Assembly (NCBI RefSeq): GCF_029784135.1
Contig: NC_073746.1
Location: forward strand, 180,483,788-180,547,787
DNA length: 64,000 bases
Direction: 5' to 3'
From: Toxorhynchites rutilus septentrionalis
Taxonomy: Eukaryota > Arthropoda > Insecta > Diptera > Culicidae
The number at the start of each line of letters is the position of its first letter. Position 1 is the first letter of the stretch. Positions 11,641 to 22,678 of the stretch are shown piece by piece. The notes beneath the pieces are model-generated. The model ran no database searches. It saw nothing but the letters and a program-made list of their open reading frames with translations, and was not told the DNA's origin. The translations under genes and the position numbers were made by a program.

Positions 11641-11875
11641 CCAGTTTTTAAAGACATATTAAATAGGAAATGAAGAAAACAAATTAAAATTTGTTGCGTG
11701 AGCGTTTTATCTGAAAGACCCTGTACATGGTCTCGCTCCAACTAGCAGTCAGCAATCTCACCTACTGTTTTCCTCGACACAAACTTCAAAAGCGAAAAAG
11801 GTTCCACGCGCTGAATCAGTCTCAGATGCTAAAACGGGTCAAAATCTGTAACCTTTATATTGTGTAAATATAGTA

Positions 11876-12512
11876 CACTAGCTGACCCGGCAAACTTCGT
11901 CCCGCCCAAAATTTATTTTTCGTTAACACATTCACGTTTTCTTACTGAGCGCTGTTCATGGGTCTAATCGCAGAATTATTCAATGATTGATCTTCTAATC
12001 TCCCATTTGAAATTACCTTTTACTGTAAAATTCCTAGTACTTCTACCAAAACTCGACATTATAATATCAGATTAGTTTCAGACACAATTTTCATTCAAGA
12101 TTTTTCAACCACTTGCAAATTTCAACCACTTGCAAATAACATAACATAACCGTTACGTTACATGTCAAATTTGGTTTCATTTGCTTGATTAATTCGCGAG
12201 TAATGCAGAAATTTGTGTTTCATTTGTATGGCAGGTCCCCCCTAAGAGAGAGGGAAGGGGTATCAAATCACCATAGAAACATTTATTGCATCCTAAAGTT
12301 TCCATATGCCGAATTTGGTTTAATTTGATTGATTGATTCTCGAGTAATGCAAAAATTTGTGTTTCATTTGTATGGCAGCCCCCCTAAGAGAGGGGGAGGG
12401 GTGTCTAACCACCATAGAATCATTTATTGCACCCTGAAACCACCACACGGCAAATTTCGTTTCATTTGCTTGATTAATTCTCGAGAAATTTAGAAATGTG
12501 TGTTTCATTTGT
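11876..12512 (+). repeat. Dispersed repeat with internal ~141-bp tandem units, copy 1
   Basis: The repeat starts with ctagctgacccggcaaactt and then carries about 2.5 tandem units of roughly 141 bp (about 12160, 12302 and 12440). Each unit contains gtgtttcatttgtatggcag, a purine-rich ctaagagagggggaggg and the phrase catttattgca. The copy breaks off at about 12512, lacking the agacagacagacatc 3' end seen in the copy at 22130-22676. It has no ORF. The 3' structure of the other copy suggests a retroposon, but class is not settled. Confidence 0.6.
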
Positions 12513-12836
12513 ATGGCAGAGCTGATGTGCACACAACCAAACTATTATAGTGATTGAAAAAGGAATCTCAAGACGGCATGGCACCTGCATTTCTATTCCA
12601 TCTCCTGCCGAAGCGGTGGAACAAGCGAATTGGATAAAATACTTCCGTAGACCTGCGTCAACAACACGGTATTTTTTTTTAGATACAACGTTATATTTTT
12701 TAGAAACACTTTGCACCTCACTAGTAAAAAATATTTCTTCTAATTTCAATTTCATAGAATCATCAAAATTAACAGCAATTTTAATGGCAGATACATCATC
12801 TGTGTCAACAAGGCGAATAAATGTTCGAAAGGTCAA
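12474..12836 (-). CDS. Unrecognised ORF (120 codons), doubtful
   Basis: The minus-strand frame from 12836 has acidic, lysine-rich composition (for example DTDDVSAIKIAVNFDD and MKLKLEEIFF). It runs into the neighbouring repeat at its C-terminus (after about 12530), so only about 100 codons are independent. A plus-strand frame of similar length overlaps it, so openness alone is weak evidence. No domain was recognised. It could be a decayed exon or transposase piece. Confidence 0.2.
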   Translation of the reverse strand: MTFRTFIRLVDTDDVSAIKIAVNFDDSMKLKLEEIFFTSEVQSVSKKYNVVSKKKYRVVDAGLRKYFIQFACSTASAGDGIEMQVPCRLEIPFSITIIVWLCAHQLCHTNETHISKFLEN

Positions 12837-12849
12837 TAACTAATCTCCG

Positions 12850-13445
12850 GTGAGAAGCAATTTAAGGCATGGGTTTCCAAATGAATCATAGTACAACAGG
12901 GCATTATTCTAAACATTTTTTTAATACTCAGAATATGGTACAAATTAATAATAGACGGGATATTCCAAAATGGTCGACAAAACGGTACTGTCCCGTTCAA
13001 AACTGTACGTTTGGTCAATCTAGCTAATGAGCAAAATTTTTATCGACTTGATTTCTATAATAGGGCCCGATGTTTCTCTTTCACCTAACCTCATCGCAGA
13101 AGGCAGTTCACAACTTGATACAAAACAAATTTATTGTTAAAAAAAACGAACTCAAATAAATATTTAGCGAATGTTAATACAAGTTGCTTTCAAATGACAT
13201 ATCCCATATATGGTCGTTTAGAACTCGATGCCGATACCTGTCAACGTAACGCCAAGGCAATCAAATCAAAAACAATAAAAATATTTTTTTCCCATTAAAT
13301 TTAAAATAGTTCTGCAATTTTCCGTATTAAAATGATAAATTTATCTGGCTGATTGCTACCCGAGACATTACTACCGAACAAAGCTAGGTCGCCTTGCATC
13401 AGATGCAAGATATTGTTTGCTTCGAACTATATCTAACAAGTGTCT
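12850..13445. other. Intergenic, nothing recognised
   Basis: AT-rich sequence with short frames only. No repeat shared with the window was seen. Confidence 0.4.
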
Positions 13446-13447
13446 AT

Positions 13448-13767
13448 GGGTGGGTTTAGACTAGTGATATATTCATGTGAAGAAACATGATGAGATTTTA
13501 GAAATCGCATCAACCGTTTACACTAGCGAGAACTTCTATAATGAATATATTCATATTTTCGATGAATTTATTCACCTGAAGTAGAACTGCATCCAACTTT
13601 AGTGATTTCTCACCAGTGAGAAATTCACAAGCGTTTACATATGCTGAATTTATTCAAGTTATATATACCTCGAATAAGTGTATCATATTTATTCTCACCC
13701 GTTTACACCTATTTTCACGTGAATAAATCCATCTATAGCTATAGATCTCCCTAATGTAAAGCCGCCA
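13448..13767 (+). mobile_element. MITE, family M1, copy 1
   Basis: This segment of about 320 bp is nearly identical, inverted, to 29247-29574. Its ends are imperfect inverted repeats (gggtgggtttagactag on the left; ggcggctttacattagg reverse-complemented on the right). The inside is a chain of short palindromes such as tctcaccagtgaga, tcacgtga and atctatagctatagat, plus repeated gtttacac words. A clean target duplication could not be set. There is no coding capacity. Confidence 0.65.
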
Positions 13768-15413
13768 TAATACTTCTGAAATTCTACAGGACGAGAACGG
13801 CTTTATTTTGGAAATCAAATATTTTTTTTACCTAACCACGATAGGTTTTGCACCCTTTGTAAATAGAAAGCATTGTATTCATAAGTTGGTAAGTTGAAAA
13901 ACATAAGTTGTGACGTCAATTGTATATCTTAAATTATGTATTTAGCTTAATGAACATGGCAGGTTTATGAATGATGAGCAACAATGAGCATTTTTTAAAG
14001 CATCAGTAATGCCACTATTGCATGTTGTAAGCGATTCAATTGTTTATATCTTATATAACCATGAGTTCTGTCAGTCGTTTGAAAAATCATAATTCGAGAA
14101 CAAAATGAGATAAAAACCTAATTTTTTTATAAAAGCATCTAATATTAAAGATTTTTACAAAATTATTCGAATTGAGCCTCCCCCCAGGTGTATGGCACGA
14201 TTATCGCTATCTCACTCTACCTACCGTCACCGCCTATCTCACTATCCCTCTGCTGTAAAAGTTCATCGACATCACGATATGTCTGATGGTGGTAAATTGG
14301 TAATTCGCGATGACAATGGCATGGTGTCGACTTCAAATTAGGGCCATAATTTGGGTCCCACGGTGAAACCGAAATATGAAAATCGCTCATGCAGTTAGAA
14401 ATAAAGCAGCGCATTTTTCTTTATTTTTACTATCTCCGTGATTTCAACGATTTCAATCCTCGCAAATGATATGTTGGTAAACAAATGTCGCCCTATTGAT
14501 TTTGATTTTGGGTAGCTTATATTCAATTGATGTCTAACCCCTTCAAAAAATGGCGGGTGCCGTACAGCTGAGCCCCCATCTTCTTCACGCAGAAAAGTCA
14601 ATCGTTGCAAGGATTGTGGCGAGTGGATGGTCGCGGGCTGCGTTCTCGATAGAATTCTTCAACGATTACAATTTTTTATGAGAACGTGCACAGGTACGCT
14701 TCTCCAACTTGATCCAAATAAAATAATCCAGTAGATTGTGCTTTGGGCTAGTGGAAGATGAACAACCAGCAAATGGATCACAAATGACTTGCATTGCGCA
14801 AACTGTATATCTTGACACAAAATACGACTTATGCTACGCTTAGAAACGTTCATTCAGACTGCTAGATGCTTTTGTTTGTTAAGAGGATTGCACCAAACGC
14901 GTTCACGAACGGCATGACATTACGTAGCCATATCGACCTAGGACCCGTCTCTATATCTATTTTCCTCATCAGCTGTTTCTTTATACCGTTGTAGTACGTT
15001 GTAGTACGGAACATGAATTGTTCAGAAAGAAAGCTGTTTGAGCAACTGGAAGATCTGTTTCGCCGTCTTCCCGAACTTAGACAACGTGACAGTGGTCACA
15101 CGCTTCTCGTACAGACCGAACTTTGTCATTGCTAAAAAACCGAACAAGTACTGATATAATCGCAAAACTTGGTGAGAGGGAAGGAGGAACATCACACTAC
15201 ACTACTGCAGTGTTACCACTTTTTTCGCTACGTTTTTACCTACTGTCAGTAGTCGCGATTTCACTGACAGAACTTATGGCTATACTAGGTATAACCAGCT
15301 ATATGAAACCAATTAAACAGATCCAATATCCATTGCAGATACTAAAACGTTATTGCAGAAAAACGGTATTTCCTTAAACACTATCCGAAGCAGATACAGC
15401 AAATATACGAAAA
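13768..15413. other. Intergenic, no gene recognised
   Basis: Several frames under 90 codons occur, such as 15123-15377 (+) and 14610-14395 (-), with no recognisable domain. A short direct repeat, gttgtagtac, is seen at about 14990-15008. The final part may be the untranslated leader of the zinc-finger frame that follows. Confidence 0.35.
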
Positions 15414-15680
15414 ATGAGCCGATCCAACGGTAATTACAATCGGAAGAGGACATATAGTAGAACTGTTACATTGCCCAAACCACTTGAATCACCTTGCATG
15501 GCGTGCAATTTGCCGGACTCAGTAGACAACATGATTCGTTGCAAGAACTGTAGTACATGGTGGCATTGCGCTTGTGTTCGTGTGAATAAATCTGTGAAAA
15601 AGAATTTATGGATGTGCTACAAATGTACTTTCACACCTTCGGAATCAGAATCTGGTAAGTTTGGGCATGTCAATGATTGA
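15414..15680 (+). CDS. PHD-type zinc-finger protein fragment, BEL/Pao gag-like
   Basis: An 88-codon frame begins MSRSNGNYNRKRTYSR and contains a PHD-like set of metal ligands: CMAC, then CKNC, WWH, C and finally CYKC, between about residues 28 and 76. Comparable N-terminal PHD-like fingers occur in gag regions of insect BEL/Pao retrotransposons, which is my preferred reading. It could also be the first exon of a host gene, because sgkFG near the end coincides with a possible donor (ggtaagttt at 15654). No pol domain follows, so the copy is truncated or the exon is isolated. Confidence 0.45.
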   Translation: MSRSNGNYNRKRTYSRTVTLPKPLESPCMACNLPDSVDNMIRCKNCSTWWHCACVRVNKSVKKNLWMCYKCTFTPSESESGKFGHVND

Positions 15681-16266
15681 TTATTTTTTTCTTCCTATAG
15701 CGGCTTGAACTACAAAGATTTTAGTGACACTAAAACTCATTTTATTTTGAAATGTCAGCATGACATTAGTGAAATAAATTTAGACATTCAAACAAATTGG
15801 TAATAGTTATAATATTTTACAATAGTTACAATAATAGGATTAATTAGTGTTCACACTGAGTCTTGTACAGGGTCAGCTTCGTACGGTGACGCATTCTCTC
15901 CGATCGTAGAATTCTGCGGAGTCCAAAGAGAGCACGATTTTCCACATGCGTCCCCGAATCTCCTTGCTAATATAGTTGCTTCTTCCGCGTCTCATTCGAA
16001 CGGTATAGCTGTTCCATTTCGTCACTGTCTCGATTCTCTTGTTGGCGCTTTTTTACTTTGAAAATCGAAGTCTAGCAATTCCGAATCACTTTGTAGTATT
16101 CCTCGTACGCTCGTATACGTCGATACTACTGATATTCTTCATCTTACCAGATATTTCTAGGGTTCAGCTCTTCACTACCTAGTGCAGCTTCAACAGAACT
16201 GTTCTAGGATGTGGATTCTGCTCCACCCAAAGTCCAGTGAAGCTGCTCCTAGCTCGATATGTAGAC
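15681..16266. other. Intergenic, nothing recognised
   Basis: No ORF of note and no repeat shared with other parts of the window was seen. Confidence 0.4.
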
Positions 16267-16268
16267 TA

Positions 16269-16916
16269 GGGCACCAATGAAAATGGTCATCTCGATTTTC
16301 AAAAAATTACCAGAAAAATGTTCACTACTTCGAAAAAACACCCTATATAAAATATCAGCTCAATCGGACTTAAGGGAGAGTGGCGCAAAGCGGTCAAAGT
16401 TTGAGTTTTTTGAAAATCGAAAAATCACTCAAGAGGAAATCAGGGTTTTCGAAAAAAAATTTTGATTGCAAATTTCTTAAAATAACATGAAACGTCGAGA
16501 TCTAGTGTTATCTCGAATTTTTTTTAAAACCCCGATTTTCGGCGATTTTTCGGTTTTAAAAAAACTCAAATTTTAACGTCTGCGACACTAGTGCGACACA
16601 ATGAAGTCAGAATGAGCTAATATCTTGAATAGGGTATATTATCGTGCAAATCAACATTTCGTAGCACGTTCCGAATGAAAAATCGAGATAACTTTTTTTG
16701 TTGCCATCTTAAACCATACTTTTCGTTTCGTATTCCGAAAAAAAAGTCCCAGAGTGCTGTGCTCAAACTTTGACCGCTTTGCGCCACTCTCCCATAAGTC
16801 CGATTGGGCTAAAATTTGGCATAGGGTGTTTTTTCGAGGTAGTGAACATTTTGTATAGGGTAGCTTTTTGAAATTTTAGGGCCGAATTTTTCCCATACAT
16901 TTTAATATTGGCACCC
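16269..16916. mobile_element. Long-TIR MITE, TA target site (Tc1/mariner-like)
   Basis: TA at 16267-16268 and 16917-16918 flanks a 648-bp element. The left end, gggcaccaatgaaaatgg, is mirrored by cattttaatattggcaccc at the right. The arms are roughly 150 bp each: the phrase ggtcaaagtttgag near 16400 is mirrored by ctcaaactttgaccgctttg near 16768, and gagagtggcgcaaagcgg is mirrored by its complement. The element could fold into a long hairpin. TA duplication suggests mobilisation by a Tc1/mariner-type transposase. A related half-element lies at 62740-63010. Confidence 0.75.
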
Positions 16917-16918
16917 TA

Positions 16919-18565
16919 ATGTAGACTGTTCAAGTTTGACGTCACGCCTCGGGCATCTATTGAGGATTTGCTCAAGCTGTGCGTTTAACACCTCGTCATC
17001 GGTTCTTTCGTGTGGGCAGTCCACCTTGATGATGATGTAGTTGAAAAATCGAGAGAATCTTTTGATTCTCAACCTGCACAAGTGATTGCAATTAGAATCA
17101 TGTGTCGTGGCATTTTACCCAACACAATAATGCCGGTACCAAGCTCGTAAGTTGTGGCGCCGTTCTGGTTTAAAGTAGCATCACATCTCCTGCTCCTTCT
17201 TATCTGTCTTCCCACTCACCAAATTTTTTGTAGCGAATTTTGGGTAGTCACATATATTAACCCATTTTCAACCAAGCTGTGAACATTATTTTTTCAACGA
17301 AAGTCGTTGGTGTAATTTTGATTATTGGCGTTACAGAAAGCTTAATCTTCCAGAATTTTCTTCGTTCCTCCGTTTTCCGGAATATGACAAAAAAAAATGA
17401 AAAATCGACAAACAAAAACATTGGGCAAAACCTACATTTTTGTTCCTGTAGGTTCAACCCAATGGTTTTTTTCCTACATCGCAATGTGTGTTCTTTTATC
17501 AAAGTAATACTGTACCGAGGTGGCCCCAAGCCGCCAAGGTGACGTAATCCGAACAAACCTGTGTTCCATCGATTTTCCGGTTAGTTTCAAACATAGGAGT
17601 CGATCCTTCAGCTAGGGCCGTTTGTCCGGTTAATTTTTTATTTGAAATATAAATGACATACGGCGGGTCGGCGGCCGACTTGGATTGCGACACCTCGGCA
17701 GCTTCGGACTGCCTCGTTTCTTTATACTCGTTAGATGGAGAGAATAAATTTCATTGCGAAAAAATAAATTCTTAATAAAGATAGTGCTCCGGTGGGGTTA
17801 ACACGTTAGTACCGGATTTTGTATATCTATATAGATAATGATGATTTGGTGTCCGTTTCGTCACAATCAAACACAAGACCAGTTCAACGAATTTGAATAA
17901 TAACAAAATAGAAAAAATAAAGGTCATTAAAATTAAACGGAAAGTTTTAAGTTCAATTGTATTTGAAAAATGTGCCATACAATCATTAACTGGAATTAGA
18001 GTAGTGTTCTCGTTCGTTTTATCGACTGCGAATATAGATCACGTTCAGAAAAACAACTTCTGTAGGAAACGTGAGTGTTCAAAATTATTTAAACCAAAAT
18101 ATCAATTGAGGGCGGGACGAAGTTCGCCGGGCTCTCATTATATTGGAATAACCAAATAAATAAATAACACGATATTTTCTATTCTTCTTAACCAAATTTA
18201 TGGATTTGATTACACGTTGTAGACCTTTTTAGTAACAACTGTTGACCCTAATCCCCTAATCTCCTTAGCCTCTTAAATCGTCCAAATAAATAATTGGAAA
18301 TCCTTCTTCTAATTTAAATTGCAAATACGATCATGAGCATTTCATTAGATGGATTCTCCATAACTTCTTTCGATGAGGACAAAGAAACGTCACTTATGGT
18401 CGAAAATATATATCTCTGGCATCACTGATTTTGTGATTGAGACTGCGAAAGAGAAAAGCAGTCATTGATCAGCTTCACTCTCCTTACTGTTGTTTTTTCT
18501 TTGGTAATTCATTGTTTTTAGCAGGAACTTCCGAAGGAACTAGAAAGGTTGCAGCTAAACGTCCA
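16919..18565. other. Cul1 upstream region, including a repeat scrap
   Basis: No complete gene is seen. A short inverted fragment of the gacccggcaaacttcgtc repeat family lies at 18109-18135. A likely 3' splice site (tttttagcag at about 18515-18524) precedes the Cul1 start by about 40 bases, so an untranslated first exon probably lies upstream within this region. No TATA box or core promoter could be identified with confidence. Confidence 0.4.
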
Positions 18566-21500
18566 ATGTCTAAACTAAACTCACATGGAGCGACGGGCCT
18601 CAAAAACATCAATTTGGAGGAGGTAAGTGTTTCTTTCCACACGCATCAAATGTAATTTTGACAGCAAAAATCAACACTGAATGTTTCGTAATGAGCTGCA
18701 ATAGTTCCATCGTATGTAACAACTCACTTCTTTTCGCATTTTTTTTCAGATATGGGCTGACTTGGAAGGCGGAATAAAGCAAGTCTATAAACAAGAACAA
18801 AGTCTGAGATCTGCCCGTTACATGCAGCTTTACACGTAAGAGAATAAGTTACTGCAGCACCTCATCCGGATGCTATCGCTCCATAACATAAGATATGTAG
18901 ATCACTGAGATTGGGTTGATTGAGCTTTCTTATGGCTACGCACACATCCCTTTTGTGAGATGAATACTAGCTCTGTGATTCGAAAATATTACTTTTGGCA
19001 AACACAACTGATGCTAATGTAGTAACGTCACGAACCGTCAACACGGAAGGGAATTACTTGCTATATTTTGGTTTGATTATGCGAGCGAACATCGAATGCG
19101 CTCAAAATATACAATCAGATGATCCTTCTTAGTGCATATGTGCGACGTAGTTTTCAGTGAGAAACCAATTGCATCTCATAAAATAATTTGTTGACACTAG
19201 AAGAAGTGAAAGGGATTACTTCCAGGTTTAATGCACTTATTGAGCTTTTTTTATTCATTATAATTGGTTTAATAACTTGTTATTCATATAATGTGGTATA
19301 GATTCAATATTTATTATGTCAAATTTTTGGGCTTTTGTTTTTGAAACCTCGATAAAAAAATAAGTTCAAATGTGAACAAAATATCATCCATAATTATTCA
19401 TTAACCCAGTTTTATGGTTACTTATGAAAACCATTCTACAGTAAATTTTTAATTTATTTGAGTTTGCCTTCATGTATCAGAGTACATCACAGAGATTGAC
19501 AATAAAAAATGATGTTCTGATTCAATTTCTTTTGAACAGAAATAAACATCTTTTTTGTCCACAGACATGTCTACAATTACTGCACAAGTGTCCACCAACA
19601 ACCAGCGAACAGGCAGATGGCTTTGAAGGTTTCGAAAAAAGGCACACCTATTCCTTCCGGTAAATACCTCCCGGACTTGCCGGATAGCACGAAACGATTA
19701 ATGATAATTTTTTCCAGGTGGCGCACAACTCGTAGGACAGGAGTTATACAAGCGATTAAAGGAGTTTCTGGAGTGTTATTTGATTGCTTTACAAGAAAAT
19801 GGAATAGATCTAATGGACGAGGAAGTGTTGAGCTTCTATACGAAACGATGGGAGGAGTATCAGTTTTCGAGCAAAGTATTGAACGGTGTTTGCGCGTACC
19901 TCAATCGGCATTGGGTGAAACGTGAGTGTGAAGAAGGACGAAAAGACGTATACGAGATTTACCAGCTTGCATTAGTAACTTGGCGTGGAAATCTTTTCAA
20001 ACATCTGAACAAGCAAGTCACGAATGCTGTCCTGAAGCTTATTGAGCGTGAACGAAACGGCGAAACAATTAACTCGCGGTTGGTTTCGGGAGTCATAAAC
20101 TGTTATGTCGAGCTAAGCTTGAATGAAGAGGATCCCAACGCTAAAGGCCAAAACCTTAGTGTTTACAAAGAAAGCTTCGAGAATATGTTCTTACAGGATA
20201 CGGAAATGTATGGCTGATTCTCATTTACCTTTCCTTCCGCGTTCCTTTGATAATTTTGTTTCTCTTACTCCCAAACAGGTTTTACACCAGAGAAAGTGCA
20301 GAATTTCTGCGGGAGAATCCCGTCACCGAGTACATGAAGCGCGTCGAATTACGTCTGAACGAGGAACAGAAGCGTGTGCAAGTTTATTTACATGAAAGCA
20401 CACACGCTAAGCTGGCAATGACTTGCGAAAGAGTTCTCATTCAAAAACATCTTGAACAATTTCGCACCGAATTCCAAAATTTGCTCGACTCAGATAAAAA
20501 TTCCGATTTGCGTCGGATGTACTCGCTAGTTGCAAGAATTACAGAAGGTTTGATAGAGCTGAAGGTCATCCTGGAAATGCACATTCATAATCAAGGACTA
20601 GCTGCCATTGCAAAATGCGGCGAAGCCGCGTTGAATGTGAGTAAAAAAGTGTTTGTTTCCTATCGTCAGGAATTAATAAACACGTTGAACTGATTTCAGG
20701 ATCCAAAAATTTACGTCCAAACTATTTTGGAGGTTCATAAGAAGTACAACGCGCTAGTACTAACCTCGTTCAACAATGATAGCGGTTTTGTAGCGGCGTT
20801 AGACAAAGCGTGTGGTAAGTTCATCAATACGAACGCAGTGACAGAAGCAAGTAAAAGTGCTAGCAAAAGCCCAGAACTTTTGGCTAAGTACTGTGATTTA
20901 CTGCTGAAAAAATCTAGCAAAAATCCGGAAGAAGCCGAGTTAGAAGACACACTTAATCAAGTGGTATGTAAATCAATTGTCCATGCTTGAATGTCCTCTT
21001 GATCGTTTTCTCTGTGTTCGCAGATGGTCGTCTTCAAATACATTGAAGACAAGGATGTATTCCAGAAATTCTACAGTAAGATGTTGGCTAAACGTCTCTG
21101 CCATCATATGTCTGCAAGCGATGATGCCGAAGCTTCTATGATTTCGAAACTCAAGCAAGCATGTGGTTTCGAGTACACTAGTAAATTGCAACGGATGTTC
21201 CAGGATATCGGTGTATCGAAGGACCTTAACGAACAATACAGGCAACACGTGAAGGGCTTGCGTGAAGCATCGCGGTCGACAAGCAATGAGATCGATTTCA
21301 GCATTCTTGTACTATCGAGTGGTTCATGGCCATTCAATCAGAGCTTCACTTTCTCCTTGCCGTTCGAGGTAAAATGTAGAATCAAAACCAAAGATGTTTA
21401 TAACAGCTCTTTCTCTCCAGTTGGAACAATCTGTTCATCGATTTAACAATTTTTACGCTAAACAACATTCCGGGCGAAAACTTAACTGGTTATATAATAT

Positions 21501-22645
21501 GTGCCGCGGAGAACTTATAACAAACTGCTTCCGACTGAGATACACATTGCAGGTGAGAAATACCTTCATTATTGATGTATAACAATATATTCTAAGCGTG
21601 ATCACAGAAATGATTTACGCAGTGTAAACAAACATATTGGATCTATCAGTGCTATTGTTTCGGAACTTCATACACTGGATCACGCACTTTGGTTGGGGAT
21701 TACAACCAACCTGGACTTGTACGGACCCCCATAGACAAAACTGGTCACTTGAGCATCCTGAATCTCTTACCCATTTGACCAGCCTCAGGAAGAACAGTGA
21801 TTGGATGGAAAACTAGGACTAATTATGACATTCCATACAGAGTTATCGAACATTCTCGTTCAGTATGGGATGAAGGTGGTACCAACGTTCGTAATGGTTC
21901 AATCATGTTCTACACTGATGGGTCGAAAGTGGGAATCAGAACAGGCGCCGGAGTGTATGGTCTAGGATTGAGCGATCTTTATAAAAAGATCGATCTTATC
22001 GAATCGATTTTCCAAACTGCGTTGGGATCGATCCACTGATTGAATCGGTACCAAAGAATCGATCTTTGCCGAATCGATTTTTGAAAAATTAAAAACTTTT
22101 TTCGATTTATCTTTTTATTCTATACTAGCTAACCCGGCAAACTTCGTCCCGCCCATTTACTTGATTAATTCTCGAGTAATGCAGAAATTTGTGTTTTATT
22201 TGTATGGCAGCCACCCCTAAGAGAGGGGGAAGGAGTATCTTAATACCATAGAAACATTTATTGCATCCTAAAACCTCCACATGCCAAATTTGGTTTCATT
22301 TGCTTGATTAATTCTCGAGTAATGCAGAAATTTGTGTTTCATTTGTATGGAAGTCCCCCCCCCCTTTGAGTGGGGGAAGGACTGTCTTACCATCATAGAA
22401 ACATTTATTGCACCCTAAAACTTTCACATGCCAACTTTGGTTTCGTTTGATTGATTATTTTCCGAGTAATGCAAAAAATTGTGTTTCATTTGTATGGCAG
22501 CCCCCTCTAAGAGAGGGGGGAGGGGTCTCAAAATATCACGAAAACCTTCCCCGGCCCCAAAAACCCCTACATACCAATTTTCATGTCGATCGGTTCAGTA
22601 GTTTCCGAGTCTATAAGAATCAGACAGACAGACAGACATCACTCC

Positions 22646-22678
<33 letters not shown>

